Of a stretch of DNA of 64,000 nt, positions 1-9,104 are shown in pieces. Position 1 is the stretch's first letter. Each line of letters begins with the position of its first letter. The DNA is from Bacillota bacterium (GTDB lineage Bacteria; Bacillota; Clostridia; Acetivibrionales; DTU013). The translations under genes were made by a program, and so were the position numbers. The notes under the pieces are model-generated. The model saw only the letters and a program-made list of their open reading frames with translations. It was not told the origin of the DNA and did no database searches. The stretch is from positions 10,002 through 74,001 of the forward strand of contig JAEXNT010000015.1 of NCBI GenBank assembly GCA_023439545.1. The letters are read 5' to 3'.

Positions 1-172
1 GTGACGGAGCGGCAGTCGCCTGCCGGGAACCATACTGTAGTATATTTACTGAAACTACAAAGTTATTACAGGGTATTAATTGTATATTTTCAGCTGCAGA
101 CTGTCTGTCTTTCGATGTCGCGGCTAAAGACCCCTTTGTACGCGTGCTATATCAAAGCTGTGCGCCAATCGA

Positions 173-1870
173 TCAAAAGCTCTTGTCGATAGCCGGAGAA
201 GCCGCCAAAACAGGCACGACCGGCTTTTGCACGGGCACTTCGCCATCGTGCTTGATGAGGCCGCGTTCAAACGTCTGCTCAATTACCTGCATAATGTCAT
301 CCACAGGAATCACGTCGATACCCATGTCGCTGAAAGTCTCCTGCCAATTTTCCCTCGGTATGAGCACCTTGTTAATGCCGGCCAGCTTGGCTGCCTCCAC
401 CTTGGCTGCGACACCGCCGACAGGTTTGACCTTTCCCCTGATGGAAAGTTCACCAGTCATGGCGATATCGTTGCTTACCGGTATATTTAATATGACGGAA
501 TAAACAGCCATTGCGATCGCGATACCCGCTGACGGTCCGTCGATCGGTATGCCGCCGGGAAAGTTCAAGTGGATGTCGTATTCCTTTGGATCTACATCGA
601 GAAATCTTTTCAACACAGTCAGAACATTTTCGACGGAAGCCTTTGCAGAGCTTGTTCTCTTGAGTTTATGACCCCTGCCGTCCATTTCCTCCTCCTCGAC
701 AATTCCCGTAACCATTATGTTGCCTTTGCCTGATTGGGCTTTGATCGCTGAGGCTTCGATGTCTATCACTATACCCGTGGCATTTCCGAATACTGCGAGC
801 CCGTTCATGCACCCCACCTGATTCTCGCGTGCGCATATCTTCTTTTCGAGCCTTGGGCTGTAGTGGCCGAATTCGGCTACCCATTCCACGTCCTTGCGCG
901 TTATGGTGCTTCTGCCTTCCACCTGTACTACGCCTCCGGCGATCTGGACTATATTGACCGCGTCCCTGCCGTTCTGCGCATATTTTGCGATAAGCTCCTC
1001 AATTCCCTCTTCCATCCTGAAGCCTCCTCTGAATGTCGCATTGCGGGCAATTATGGCGACTTCGTCTGCGAGCAGCGGCCTGAAATAGATCTCCACACAC
1101 CTGGAACGCAGTGCGGGGGGAAGCTCCTCGGCTGTCCTCGTTGTAGCGCCTACGAGCCTGAAATCGGCAGGCAGCCCTTTTTGAAATATTTCATGTATGT
1201 GCGCCGGGATATTCGGATCCTCTGAGCTGTAGTAGGCGCTTTCCAGTATTACCTTTCGGTCTTCGAGCACCTTTAGCAGCTTATTCATCTGTATGGGATG
1301 AAGTTCGCCTATTTCATCGATGAACAGTATACCGCCATGGGCTTTGGTAACAGCGCCCGGTTTTGGCTGGGGGATCCCTGCCACGCCGTATGCGCCGGCG
1401 CCCTGATAGATAGGATCGTGCACCGAACCGATCAGCGGGTCGGCAATGCCACGTTCATCAAAACGCAGTATGGTAGCGTCGACTTCGACAAATTTGGATT
1501 CCCTTTTGAAGGGCGAAATAGGCATCTGCTTGGCTTCCTCAAGGATGACTCGCGCGGCCGCGGTTTTACCTATACCGGGAGGGCCGTAAATAATGACATG
1601 CTGAGGATTAGGTCCGCAAAGCGCAGCTCTCAGAGCCTTGAGTCCCTGCTCCTGGCCTATTATATCAGTGAGGCTGGAAGGTCTGGTCTTTTCGGACAAA
1701 GGCTCTGTCAGCTTGATCTCCTTCATCCTACGGAGCTTCTCCAGTTCCTTTCTTGATTCCTTCTCAATGGCGCTTTTATTACCCTGTTGCGATTTTAGCA
1801 GATTGAGAAAGTATATCCCTATTATTATGGAAAAGAAAAATTGTATTATCAGAAAGGTATTGGTCAGCAT
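173..1870 (-). CDS. lonB: ATP-dependent protease LonB
   Basis: Membrane-anchored AAA+ serine protease of the LonB type. The 565-residue product has an N-terminal hydrophobic segment (about residues 5-25), Walker A GPPGIGKT (about 96-103), Walker B ILFIDEIGE, and a C-terminal Lon protease domain with the nucleophile serine in DGPSAGIAIA and the catalytic lysine in VGGVAAKVEA. The ATG is preceded by GGAGG. It is the last gene of the tig-clpP-clpX-lonB order and is separated from clpX by a perfect palindrome. In Bacillus, LonB acts in the forespore; a sporulation role here is inferred from that family knowledge. Confidence 0.95.
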   Translation of the reverse strand: MLTNTFLIIQFFFSIIIGIYFLNLLKSQQGNKSAIEKESRKELEKLRRMKEIKLTEPLSEKTRPSSLTDIIGQEQGLKALRAALCGPNPQHVIIYGPPGIGKTAAARVILEEAKQMPISPFKRESKFVEVDATILRFDERGIADPLIGSVHDPIYQGAGAYGVAGIPQPKPGAVTKAHGGILFIDEIGELHPIQMNKLLKVLEDRKVILESAYYSSEDPNIPAHIHEIFQKGLPADFRLVGATTRTAEELPPALRSRCVEIYFRPLLADEVAIIARNATFRGGFRMEEGIEELIAKYAQNGRDAVNIVQIAGGVVQVEGRSTITRKDVEWVAEFGHYSPRLEKKICARENQVGCMNGLAVFGNATGIVIDIEASAIKAQSGKGNIMVTGIVEEEEMDGRGHKLKRTSSAKASVENVLTVLKRFLDVDPKEYDIHLNFPGGIPIDGPSAGIAIAMAVYSVILNIPVSNDIAMTGELSIRGKVKPVGGVAAKVEAAKLAGINKVLIPRENWQETFSDMGIDVIPVDDIMQVIEQTFERGLIKHDGEVPVQKPVVPVLAASPAIDKSF

Positions 1871-1978
1871 TCCATCTCCTCCTTGTGTGTAGCTGTACTA
1901 AGTATTGCAAACCATATCACCTTTAGTATTGACTAACACAATAAATTTATCCGTAGCAGGATCGAAATACCGCGCAAC

Positions 1979-2017
1979 GAAACAGAGGGACGGTTCAAAG
2001 AACCGTCCCTCTGTTTC
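1979..2017. repeat. Perfect 18-bp palindrome, possible clpX terminator
   Basis: Arms at 1979-1996 and 2000-2017 are perfectly complementary around a 3-nt loop. The arm reads GAAACAGAGGGACGGTTC, and the same 18 nt recur at 63796-63813. It lies just downstream of the clpX stop. No U-run follows on the minus strand, so termination is only possible, and a mobile or repeat origin is equally likely. Confidence 0.7.
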
Positions 2018-2030
2018 TAAGCTTCCAGCT

Positions 2031-3326
2031 TCAGGAAGCCGTTTCCTTCTTGACTCTTGATTTCTTACCTGCCGCCTTTTTCAGCGGCTTCCTGTTTTCA
2101 TTAAGCACCAGGTTCGGGGCTGCCTTCGTTTCCACCGTATCCTTGGTGACGATACACTTTTCCACGTTTGTCGCAGATGGGATATCGTACATCACATCCA
2201 GCATTATTTCCTCGATGATCGCTCGCAAACCCCTGGCCCCGGTATTACGCGCCAGTGCCTTGTCTGCGATGGCGATGAGCGCATCCTGATCGAATTCGAG
2301 CAGCGCGTCATCCATCTCGAACAGCTTCTGATATTGCTTAACCAGCGCGTTCTTGGGCTCGGTCAGAATCTTTATCAGCGCTTCCCTGTCGAGAGAACCG
2401 AGCGTCACAATTACCGGCAGCCTTCCTACGAATTCGGGGATCAGCCCGTATTTCAGCAAGTCCTGCGGGAGTATGTGCGATAATATCTCTCCGATGTCCT
2501 TTTCCTTTTTGCTTTCGACCTTTGCGCCAAAACCGATGGCCCTGGTGCCGATGCGGCTTTCGATTATCTTTTCGATACCGTCGAAAGCGCCGCCGCATAT
2601 GAACAGTATATTGGTGGTGTCGATCTGTATAAACTCCTGGTGCGGGTGCTTCCTGCCGCCCTGCGGCGGAACTGAAGCAGTCGTACCTTCAAGTATCTTC
2701 AATAAAGCCTGCTGCACACCTTCACCGCTGACGTCGCGTGTGATGGACGGGTTTTCGGATTTTCTGGCGATTTTGTCTATCTCATCGATATATATTATGC
2801 CTTTTTCGGCTTTTTCTATATCGTAATCCGCCGCCTGTATGAGCTTGAGCAGAATGTTCTCTACGTCCTCACCCACATAGCCCGCTTCCGTCAATGATGT
2901 TGCGTCCGCAATTGCGAACGGAACGTTCAGCAGCCTTGCAAGAGTCTGAGCCAGCAGCGTTTTGCCGGAGCCGGTAGGCCCGAGCATTACTATATTGCTC
3001 TTTTGAATTTCCACTTCACTGGACCGCACATCGGTGTTGATCCTTTTATAATGGTTGTACACCGCTACGGCTAGCGATTTCTTAGCGGCTTCCTGGCCGA
3101 TGACGTACTGATCCAGTATAGCTTTTATATCCTTCGGTTTGGGTATATCGTTGAGTTCGGCCTCGCCCTTGTTCTCTTCGAATTCCTCTTCGATTATTTC
3201 CGAACAAAGCTCTATGCACTCATCGCAAATATACACTCCCGGGCCTGCGACCAGTCTCTTCACCTGTTCCTGGGTCTTACCGCAGAAGGAGCATTTCAGC
3301 TGCTTCTTCTCATCATATCTGGACAT
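2031..3326 (-). CDS. clpX: ClpX, ATPase subunit of Clp protease
   Basis: AAA+ unfoldase that recognises substrates and threads them into ClpP. The 431-residue protein (usual length) has an N-terminal C4 zinc finger (Cys12, Cys15, Cys34, Cys37), Walker A GPTGSGKT at about 116-123, Walker B IIYIDEIDKI, and the IGF tripeptide in RAIGFGA that docks on ClpP. The C-terminus is a Lys-rich tail. It follows clpP after 12 nt with a GGTGGAG-type ribosome site, so the two subunits are probably co-transcribed. Confidence 0.97.
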   Translation of the reverse strand: MSRYDEKKQLKCSFCGKTQEQVKRLVAGPGVYICDECIELCSEIIEEEFEENKGEAELNDIPKPKDIKAILDQYVIGQEAAKKSLAVAVYNHYKRINTDVRSSEVEIQKSNIVMLGPTGSGKTLLAQTLARLLNVPFAIADATSLTEAGYVGEDVENILLKLIQAADYDIEKAEKGIIYIDEIDKIARKSENPSITRDVSGEGVQQALLKILEGTTASVPPQGGRKHPHQEFIQIDTTNILFICGGAFDGIEKIIESRIGTRAIGFGAKVESKKEKDIGEILSHILPQDLLKYGLIPEFVGRLPVIVTLGSLDREALIKILTEPKNALVKQYQKLFEMDDALLEFDQDALIAIADKALARNTGARGLRAIIEEIMLDVMYDIPSATNVEKCIVTKDTVETKAAPNLVLNENRKPLKKAAGKKSRVKKETAS

Positions 3327-3338
3327 CGCTCCACCCCA

Positions 3339-3923
3339 TTATTTCTTTCTGATCATGACTTCGTCAACAAGGCCGTATGCCTTTGCCTCCTCGGCAGACA
3401 TAAAGAAATCCCTTTCCGTGTCTCTCTCGATTTTGTCAAGGGGCTGACCTGTTCTTTCACTCAAAATATTGTTCAGCCTGCCCTTTATCTTCAACAACCA
3501 TTCAGTTCTGATCTTGATATCCGTCGCCTGACCCTGAGCTCCTCCAAGCGGCTGGTGAATCATTATCTCACTGTTGGGCAGTGCAAATCTTTTTCCCTTG
3601 GTTCCGGCCGCGAGCAGGAATGCTCCCATGCTTGCCGCCATACCCACGCATATCGTCTGAACATCCGCCTTGACATGCTGCATCGTGTCATATATTGCAA
3701 ATCCCGCAGTCACAGAACCTCCGGGACTGTTTATATACAGCTGTATATCCTTATCCGGATCGACTGAATCAAGATAAAGCATCTGTGCGACCACGAGGCT
3801 CGCAGTAACGTCGTTGACCTCGTCGCTCAGCATGATTATCCTTTCCTTGAGCAGCATGGAGAATATATCATAAGACCTCTCTCCTCTGTTCGACTGCTCA
3901 ACTACTATTGGTACCAAGCTCAT
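3339..3923 (-). CDS. clpP: ClpP, proteolytic subunit of Clp protease
   Basis: Serine peptidase that forms the tetradecameric chamber of ClpXP. The start at 3923 gives MSLVPIVVEQ and 194 residues; it has a GGGAGGG site 6 nt upstream, whereas an ATG six codons earlier has none. The catalytic triad is visible: Ser98 in GMAASMG, His123 in MIHQPLGG and Asp172 in ERDFFM, the same positions within one residue as in other ClpPs. It sits between tig and clpX. Confidence 0.97.
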   Translation of the reverse strand: MSLVPIVVEQSNRGERSYDIFSMLLKERIIMLSDEVNDVTASLVVAQMLYLDSVDPDKDIQLYINSPGGSVTAGFAIYDTMQHVKADVQTICVGMAASMGAFLLAAGTKGKRFALPNSEIMIHQPLGGAQGQATDIKIRTEWLLKIKGRLNNILSERTGQPLDKIERDTERDFFMSAEEAKAYGLVDEVMIRKK

Positions 3924-4022
3924 AATATCCCTCCCAAACATTAGTCATATAATATTACGACAAAAACAACAGCTTTGTTTAAGTCTCTTTATTGTTTCCC
4001 ACAAAAAATATAATATAAACCG

Positions 4023-5312
4023 TTACTGATTCAGTTTCGCATTTTCGAGCAGGAAATCCACAGTCTTTCTGGCAACCAATGTGCTCCTGATATATTCTAT
4101 ATCATCCGGTTTCAAATGTTGCTTGAAATCCTCTACGGACTGCTTGTAATTTTCAGAGATATTCTTTATTTCTTGTTCGACGTCTTCATCGGTGGGTACT
4201 ATGCCCTCTGTTACGCCGACCTTCTCTATTACAAGCTGCGTCTTTACTTCCTGTTCGGCCCTTGTCTTGAATTGTTCCCTGAAACTGTCCATGTTCATAC
4301 CCATGGCTTCAAGGTATTTATCAACTTCGAGGCCTTGGTAGCGCAATCTCATTCCAAAATCGTAAACAAGGTCGTCTATGCGCTTTTGGACCATAACCTC
4401 AGGTATTTCGACAGTCGCGTTGGAAACAACTTTTTCAACAACGTTGTCCTCGTCTTCGTGATGTGCATTGTGCTCAGCCTTCTCAACAAGCTTCCTCCTG
4501 AGATCGGCCTTGTATTCCTCCATCGTTTCGAATTCGCTTACATCCTTTGCAAATTCGTCGTCCAATGCAGGCAATTCCTTTAGTTTTATTTCCTTGACCT
4601 TTACCTTGAAAACGGCGGGTTTGCCTGCCAATTCCTGCGAGCCGTATTCTTCGGGGAAGGATACGTTTACGTCTTTTTCCTCGTCTGCGGCCATACCGAC
4701 CAATTGCTCCTCAAAACCGGGGATGAACGTTCCAGAACCTATGACAAGGCTGTAGTCCGCTCCTATACCGCCTTCGAAGGGCACACCGTCTATAAAGCCT
4801 TCAAAATCAATTATTGCAGTATCGCCATTGGCTACCGGCCTGTCTTCGACAGTGATGAGCCTCGAATTTATATCCTGAACCTTCTCGAGTTCCTTGTCAA
4901 CATCCTCGTCAGTCACAAGCGCGCCGGCCTTCTGAACTTCTACGCCCTTGTACTCGCCAAGCTCGACCTCGGGTTTTACGGTTACCTTCGCCGTAAATAT
5001 AAAGGTCTGTCCGCGTCCGATCTGCTTGATGTCTATTTCAGGCCTGTCAACGGGATGGATATCGTTCTCTTCGATTGCCTGGTCATACGCCTCGGGGCAT
5101 ATCTCATTTATGGCGTCCTCATACAATGCCTGTTCTCCGTAAAACTTCTCTACCATGTATCTTGGAGCTTTGCCCCTTCTGAAACCGGGTATGTTGAATT
5201 TCTTTGAATTCTTGGCGAAGGATTTTTGAAGACCTTGCTCGAATTTTTCCGCATCAACCTCTATTTCGAGTTGTACGATGTTTCTACCTGCATTTTCAAC
5301 TTTCACCTGCAT
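4023..5312 (-). CDS. tig: Trigger factor, ribosome-associated chaperone
   Basis: Peptidyl-prolyl isomerase and chaperone that binds nascent chains at the ribosome exit tunnel. The 429-residue product carries the ribosome-binding signature GFRRGKAP (residues 43-50), a central FKBP-type PPIase domain (about 155-245, with DFEGFIDG and FPEEYG), and a long helical C-terminal domain. It is the first gene of the tig-clpP-clpX-lonB set. A vegetative-type promoter lies at 5401-5430, with a leader that contains a GGGGG/CCCCC hairpin. Confidence 0.97.
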   Translation of the reverse strand: MQVKVENAGRNIVQLEIEVDAEKFEQGLQKSFAKNSKKFNIPGFRRGKAPRYMVEKFYGEQALYEDAINEICPEAYDQAIEENDIHPVDRPEIDIKQIGRGQTFIFTAKVTVKPEVELGEYKGVEVQKAGALVTDEDVDKELEKVQDINSRLITVEDRPVANGDTAIIDFEGFIDGVPFEGGIGADYSLVIGSGTFIPGFEEQLVGMAADEEKDVNVSFPEEYGSQELAGKPAVFKVKVKEIKLKELPALDDEFAKDVSEFETMEEYKADLRRKLVEKAEHNAHHEDEDNVVEKVVSNATVEIPEVMVQKRIDDLVYDFGMRLRYQGLEVDKYLEAMGMNMDSFREQFKTRAEQEVKTQLVIEKVGVTEGIVPTDEDVEQEIKNISENYKQSVEDFKQHLKPDDIEYIRSTLVARKTVDFLLENAKLNQ

Positions 5313-5400
5313 TTGATTTTAATCTCCTTATATATCCGTTTTTTCTATGTATTCTGCTGTGCAGAACAAGGGGGACATACGCCCCCACAATTATCTATAC

Positions 5401-5430
5401 ATTATAACACATTAGTTTTTGTAAAGCCAA
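5401..5430 (-). promoter_or_regulatory. Candidate sigma-A promoter of tig
   Basis: On the minus strand TTGGCT (5425-5430) and TATAAT (5401-5406) are 18 nt apart, about 90 nt upstream of the tig start. The predicted leader contains two short hairpins, GGGGGCG/GTCCCCC-like and TTCTGC-ACA-GCAGAA. Confidence 0.6.
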
Positions 5431-5499
5431 TATATATGCTTATTTTTGGCGAATATTACCCGAAAACGGTAAATCCTCGCCCGAGCCGTACGTGCCGTG

Positions 5500-6204
5500 T
5501 CAAGTCAAAAGCCGGACCGGCATAAAGCCAAGGTGGTCCGAGGACACGAACCTGAATTCTATACCGCCGTACAATCCTTCAATTGCCTTTTTACCGGCTT
5601 CCCCGTGCAGATGCCCGTAGATGCAAGTCTTTACCTCATACCTTTGCATTATATCCAAAAAACCTGAAAAAACACCATTTGAATTGAAAGGCGGAAAATG
5701 CAGCGCTGCAATTATACAGCCGCCCTCCGGCGCCCTGGCGCTTTTCAATGAAAGCTCCAGCCTCATAAGCTCACGTTGATATATTCGGGAGTCCTCGGCG
5801 CTGAAATCGTCTTCGCCCGGCATGTTCCATCCCCTTGTACCACAGATGACCGCACCCTCGGCTTCATAACTGTTATTGTGCATGAAGGCTATTGTCTTGA
5901 ACCCGTTTTTGGAAAGAAACTTGTCGAGTTTGCTTTTTGTAGTCCACCAATAGTCATGGTTTCCCTTTGAAATCACCTTCCGCCCGGGCAGCCCGTCAAT
6001 AAAGCTGAAATCGGCGCAGGCCTGATCGAGGTAGGTTGCCCAGGATATGTCTCCGGGTACGATAACAGTGTCCTCGCAGCCTACGACTGCCTTCCAGTTT
6101 TCATTTAGTCTGTCCATATAATCCGTCCATCGCCCGCCGAAAACGTCCATGGGCTTGTCGACGCTCAGGGCCAGATGCAGGTCGGATATCGCGTAGATTG
6201 CCAT
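5500..6204 (-). CDS. Calcineurin-type metallophosphoesterase
   Basis: Predicted metal-dependent phosphoesterase of unknown substrate. The start at 6204 gives MAIYAISDLHLA with the first motif (DLHLA) close to the N-terminus, as usual for the family; an in-frame TTG 17 codons upstream has no ribosome site. Further metal-binding motifs are PGDISW, KGNHDYWW and YGHLHG. Length is 234 residues with no signal peptide, so it is probably cytoplasmic. Its neighbours (tig upstream, uvrC downstream) give no clue to the substrate. Confidence 0.85.
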   Translation of the reverse strand: MAIYAISDLHLALSVDKPMDVFGGRWTDYMDRLNENWKAVVGCEDTVIVPGDISWATYLDQACADFSFIDGLPGRKVISKGNHDYWWTTKSKLDKFLSKNGFKTIAFMHNNSYEAEGAVICGTRGWNMPGEDDFSAEDSRIYQRELMRLELSLKSARAPEGGCIIAALHFPPFNSNGVFSGFLDIMQRYEVKTCIYGHLHGEAGKKAIEGLYGGIEFRFVSSDHLGFMPVRLLT

Positions 6205-6289
6205 TAAAGTTGGTATTTCCTTTCTGTCAGTGAATCTGCTAATATATTCTATCAATCACGGCTATTTTGCAGCCGATTGTGTGTAGTCC

Positions 6290-6400
6290 GTGTCTCTGTA
6301 CCGCTGTGTATCCGTGCAGCTGTGTCCCTGTAATACGGTGTCTCTATGCCGCTGTGTTATTGTGTTACTGTATCTCTGCGGACAATATCCCTGTTACTCT
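6290..6400. repeat. Degenerate TGTGT/CTCTG-rich direct repeat
   Basis: The spacer between the phosphoesterase and uvrC contains two related units that begin GTGTCTCTGTACCGCTGTGT (6290) and GTGTCTCTATGCCGCTGTGT (6338), a 48-nt period. Between and after them are looser copies of CTGTGT and ACTGTATCTCTG. No reading frame is supported here. Confidence 0.5.
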
Positions 6401-6420
6401 GCCCCACCTCTGTCCCATTT

Positions 6421-8295
6421 CTATGACCTGAAGAATTCGTGCAACTTCTCCGCTTGAGACCTGCTTATGCCTTCGACTGCCTGCAGATCATCGACGCCTG
6501 CCTGTTTCAGCCTTCCAAGCGAGCCGAAGTGTTTCAGCAGCGCCTTCTTGCGTTTGGGGCCTATGCCTTCCACCTCGTCCAGAATGGACTTCGAATAGCG
6601 CTTGGTTCTCAAGGTCTTATTATATTCCAATGCAAACCTGTGCGCTTCATCCTGTACGGAGGTGACGAATCGCAGCACTGTCAGGTTCCTGGTGAGGTCA
6701 ATTTCCCTGTCCGGCAGAACAAGTCCTCTTGTCCGGTGCTTGTCGTCCTTTACCATACCGCAGACAGGTATCGTGACTCCAAGTTCACAAAGCACCTCCC
6801 CGACCGCATTTACATGCCCGAGTCCTCCGTCGAGCATCAGCAGGTCCGGCAGCTTGCTGAACTTATGGTTTGCGCTGTCCGAGCTTTCCTCCGTCTTCGT
6901 GCTTTCCACCGTCTTCGATCTTTCGGCTTCGGCATGCCTGAACCTTCTGTACAGGACCTCCTGCATGCTGGCGTAGTCGTTCTGTATGTCGGTCGAACGT
7001 ATTTTGAACCGTCTGTATTCCTTCTTTGCGGGCTGGCCGTTTTCAAACACGACCATCGAAGCTACAATTTCAGAGGAGCCTGTGTTTGATATATCAAAGG
7101 CTTCAAGCCTGTGAGGCGTCTTCTCAAGTCCGAGCAGTCCGGCCATTCCCAAAAGGCCTTCCTGTACCTGGCTGCCGCCCGCCAGCCGTTCGTTGAAATG
7201 CTCGAGCTCAATTCTGGCGTTTTGCGACACCATTTCCACCATATGCAGCTTTTCACCGCGCTGAGGTATCTTGACCCGGACCTTTCCTCCGCGTTTTGAG
7301 CCCAGCCATTCCTCGATGACGTCGATATCGTCAAATTCAGTAGCCACAATGATCTCGGACGGTATTACCGTCGCGTCGCTGTAGAATTGTTTAAGGAAGG
7401 ACGAGGCCAGCTCGCGCAATTCTCCTTCTCCAGTGCCTTCCATTATAAAATACTGCCTTCCGAGCAGCTTTCCGCTGCGTATGAAAAAAACCTGTACGCA
7501 GGTATCGGTTTTGCTTGCGGCAAAGCCTATTACATCCTGGTCCGTACCCGCCAGTGAAAGAACCTTCTGCTCCTGGGCTATATGCTTAAGGCTCGTCAGC
7601 TTGTCCCTGAGTGATGCGGCCTTCTCAAAATCGAGCTTATCCGCCGCCTCCTGCATTTGCTGCCCGAGCTTATCCATTATCGCGTCTTGCCTGCCGTCCA
7701 GGAACGTGCATATATCTCGCATTACGGAGCGGTACTCTTCCTTGTCCACATTTCCCGAACACGGTCCTAGGCACTGCTTTATATGATAGTTCAAGCACGG
7801 CCTTCCCTTCCCTATATCCCTGGGAAGCACCTTTTTGCAGGATTTTAAGGGGAATATCCTCTTTATCAGCCTGATCGTTTCGCGTACGGAAAATACGCTG
7901 GAATAGGGTCCGAAATACCTGGCCCCATCCTTTTCCACACGCCTGGTCATAATGACGCGTGGATAGTCCTCGTTCATCGTGATCTTGATATAGGGATAAG
8001 TCTTGTCATCCTTCAGCAGGATATTGAATTTGGGCTTGAGATCCTTGATGAGATTGCATTCGAGTATGAGCGCTTCTAACTCCGTGTCGGTGACTATATA
8101 TTCAAATTCCGCTATCTTTGCCACCATGGCCGTCACTTTCGGGGTGTGCGCCGCTGAAGACTGAAAATATTGCCTGACCCTGTTTTTCAGCACCACAGCC
8201 TTACCAACATAAATAATGGCGCCGTTTTCGTCCTTCATAAGATAAACGCCCGGTTTATCGGGCAGTTTTTTTAATTCTTCCTGTATATCGAACAT
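6421..8295 (-). CDS. uvrC: UvrABC excision nuclease subunit C
   Basis: Makes the dual incision in nucleotide excision repair. The 624-residue product shows a GIY-YIG nuclease domain at the N-terminus (PGVYLMKDENG then IIYVGKA, residues about 14-32), a UVR motif near 205-235 (KLDFEKAASLRDKL), an RNase H-like domain (AFDISNTGSSE) and C-terminal helix-hairpin-helix repeats (EGIGPKRKKALL). A Ser/Thr/Glu/Lys-rich insert (about 25 residues) precedes the PDLLMLDGG motif and contains an 18-nt tandem duplication. The start lies 3 nt after the HPr-like gene, so the two are probably coupled. Confidence 0.97.
   Translation of the reverse strand: MFDIQEELKKLPDKPGVYLMKDENGAIIYVGKAVVLKNRVRQYFQSSAAHTPKVTAMVAKIAEFEYIVTDTELEALILECNLIKDLKPKFNILLKDDKTYPYIKITMNEDYPRVIMTRRVEKDGARYFGPYSSVFSVRETIRLIKRIFPLKSCKKVLPRDIGKGRPCLNYHIKQCLGPCSGNVDKEEYRSVMRDICTFLDGRQDAIMDKLGQQMQEAADKLDFEKAASLRDKLTSLKHIAQEQKVLSLAGTDQDVIGFAASKTDTCVQVFFIRSGKLLGRQYFIMEGTGEGELRELASSFLKQFYSDATVIPSEIIVATEFDDIDVIEEWLGSKRGGKVRVKIPQRGEKLHMVEMVSQNARIELEHFNERLAGGSQVQEGLLGMAGLLGLEKTPHRLEAFDISNTGSSEIVASMVVFENGQPAKKEYRRFKIRSTDIQNDYASMQEVLYRRFRHAEAERSKTVESTKTEESSDSANHKFSKLPDLLMLDGGLGHVNAVGEVLCELGVTIPVCGMVKDDKHRTRGLVLPDREIDLTRNLTVLRFVTSVQDEAHRFALEYNKTLRTKRYSKSILDEVEGIGPKRKKALLKHFGSLGRLKQAGVDDLQAVEGISRSQAEKLHEFFRS
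6883..6918. repeat. 18-nt tandem duplication inside uvrC
   Basis: GCTTTCCTCCGTCTTCGT at 6883-6900 is followed directly by GCTTTCCACCGTCTTCGA at 6901-6918 (two differences). Read in the uvrC frame it encodes two copies of a T/S-K-T-V/E-E-S pattern within a low-complexity insert. Confidence 0.8.
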
Positions 8296-8298
8296 ACC

Positions 8299-8568
8299 TT
8301 AATCCATTTCATTTGTATCCGAAAGCAGATATTTCTCCAGTTCCCCGGCTGCAGCAGTTTCGTCCGGTCCTTCAGTCGTAAGCGTCACCGCGGCTCCCTT
8401 TCCGATCCCGAGGGACAACACTCCGAGCAGACTTTTGCCATTTGCCTTTCTTTCTTCCTTTACGATCCATATGCTGGATTTGTAATTTGAGGCCTTCTGT
8501 ATGAAAATCGCAGCTGATTTGGACTGAAGACCTGTTGGATTCTGTATTACAATTTCCTTTACGATCAT
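8299..8568 (-). CDS. Crh-like HPr family protein (Gln15, Ser46)
   Basis: Small HPr-fold protein of 89 residues. The start at 8568 has GGAGGG at proper spacing. The active-site histidine of HPr is absent: the motif reads NPTGLQSKSAA with Gln at position 15, while the regulatory serine is kept at position 46 (ANGKSLLGVLSL). This is the residue pattern of Bacillus Crh, which cannot carry phosphate for the PTS but is phosphorylated on Ser46 by HPr kinase and acts as a CcpA co-repressor. A catabolite-repression role is therefore inferred. It lies directly upstream of uvrC; no hprK is in the window. Confidence 0.85.
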   Translation of the reverse strand: MIVKEIVIQNPTGLQSKSAAIFIQKASNYKSSIWIVKEERKANGKSLLGVLSLGIGKGAAVTLTTEGPDETAAAGELEKYLLSDTNEMD

Positions 8569-8622
8569 TTTTCCCTCCGTTATTACTCTCATCTTCAGTT
8601 GCAGATTTGCAGATGAATAATC

Positions 8623-8679
8623 GAAACAGGACTATCCCTACTTTGTTAATGATTTCTCAAAGCAGAAATGCCCTGTTTC
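8623..8679. promoter_or_regulatory. Imperfect inverted repeat upstream of the HPr-like gene
   Basis: GAAACAGG at 8623-8630 pairs with CCTGTTTC at 8672-8679, and CTTTG pairs with CAAAG inside. It lies between the PII stop (8723) and the HPr-like start (8568), so it may end the PII transcript or form a leader hairpin. There is no clear U-run. Confidence 0.4.
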
Positions 8680-8722
8680 ATATTATAACAGATAGATTTT
8701 CAATTGACTATAATGAAATTTA

Positions 8723-9061
8723 TCAAACAGCGTTTTCTCCATGCTCTCCAGTGCGAATTCTGATACAGTCCGTTATCTCCGAAACAAATATCTTGCCGTC
8801 CCCGACCTCGCCCGTCCTTGCATACTGTATTATAGTATCCAGTGTCTTTTCAAGCTTCGAGTCTTCAACGACAAGCTCCAGTTTTATCTTCGGCAGTATG
8901 TTAATGCTTACTTCACTGCCCCTGTAATGCTCCTTCCAGCCCATCTGTTTTCCACAGCCAAGCACCTGGGTTATCGTAATGCCGCTTATACCGACCCTTT
9001 GAAGCGCCTCCTTGACATCCTCGAGCTTACTCGGGCGAATGACTGCCTCGATCTTTTTCAT
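8723..9061 (-). CDS. PII-type nitrogen regulatory protein
   Basis: Small trimeric signal protein (112 residues) that senses 2-oxoglutarate and ATP/ADP. It begins MKKIEAVIRPSKLEDVKEAL as in GlnB/GlnK and has the C-terminal signature GDGKIFVSEI. In the T-loop the residue at position 51, a uridylylated Tyr in proteobacteria, is Val (RGSEVSINILPKIK), so uridylylation there is not possible. No amtB, glnA or nif gene is adjacent, so its partner is unknown. A GGAGG site lies upstream. Confidence 0.9.
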   Translation of the reverse strand: MKKIEAVIRPSKLEDVKEALQRVGISGITITQVLGCGKQMGWKEHYRGSEVSINILPKIKLELVVEDSKLEKTLDTIIQYARTGEVGDGKIFVSEITDCIRIRTGEHGENAV

Positions 9062-9104
9062 GTGATATCCTCCTTGTAAATAGCCGACCCTTCCGCTTTA
9101 GTGT

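Noticed and set aside
1..172. Possible gene at the left edge
   Set aside because: No frame with a start, ribosome site and protein-like composition was seen in either strand; it appears to be spacer after lonB.
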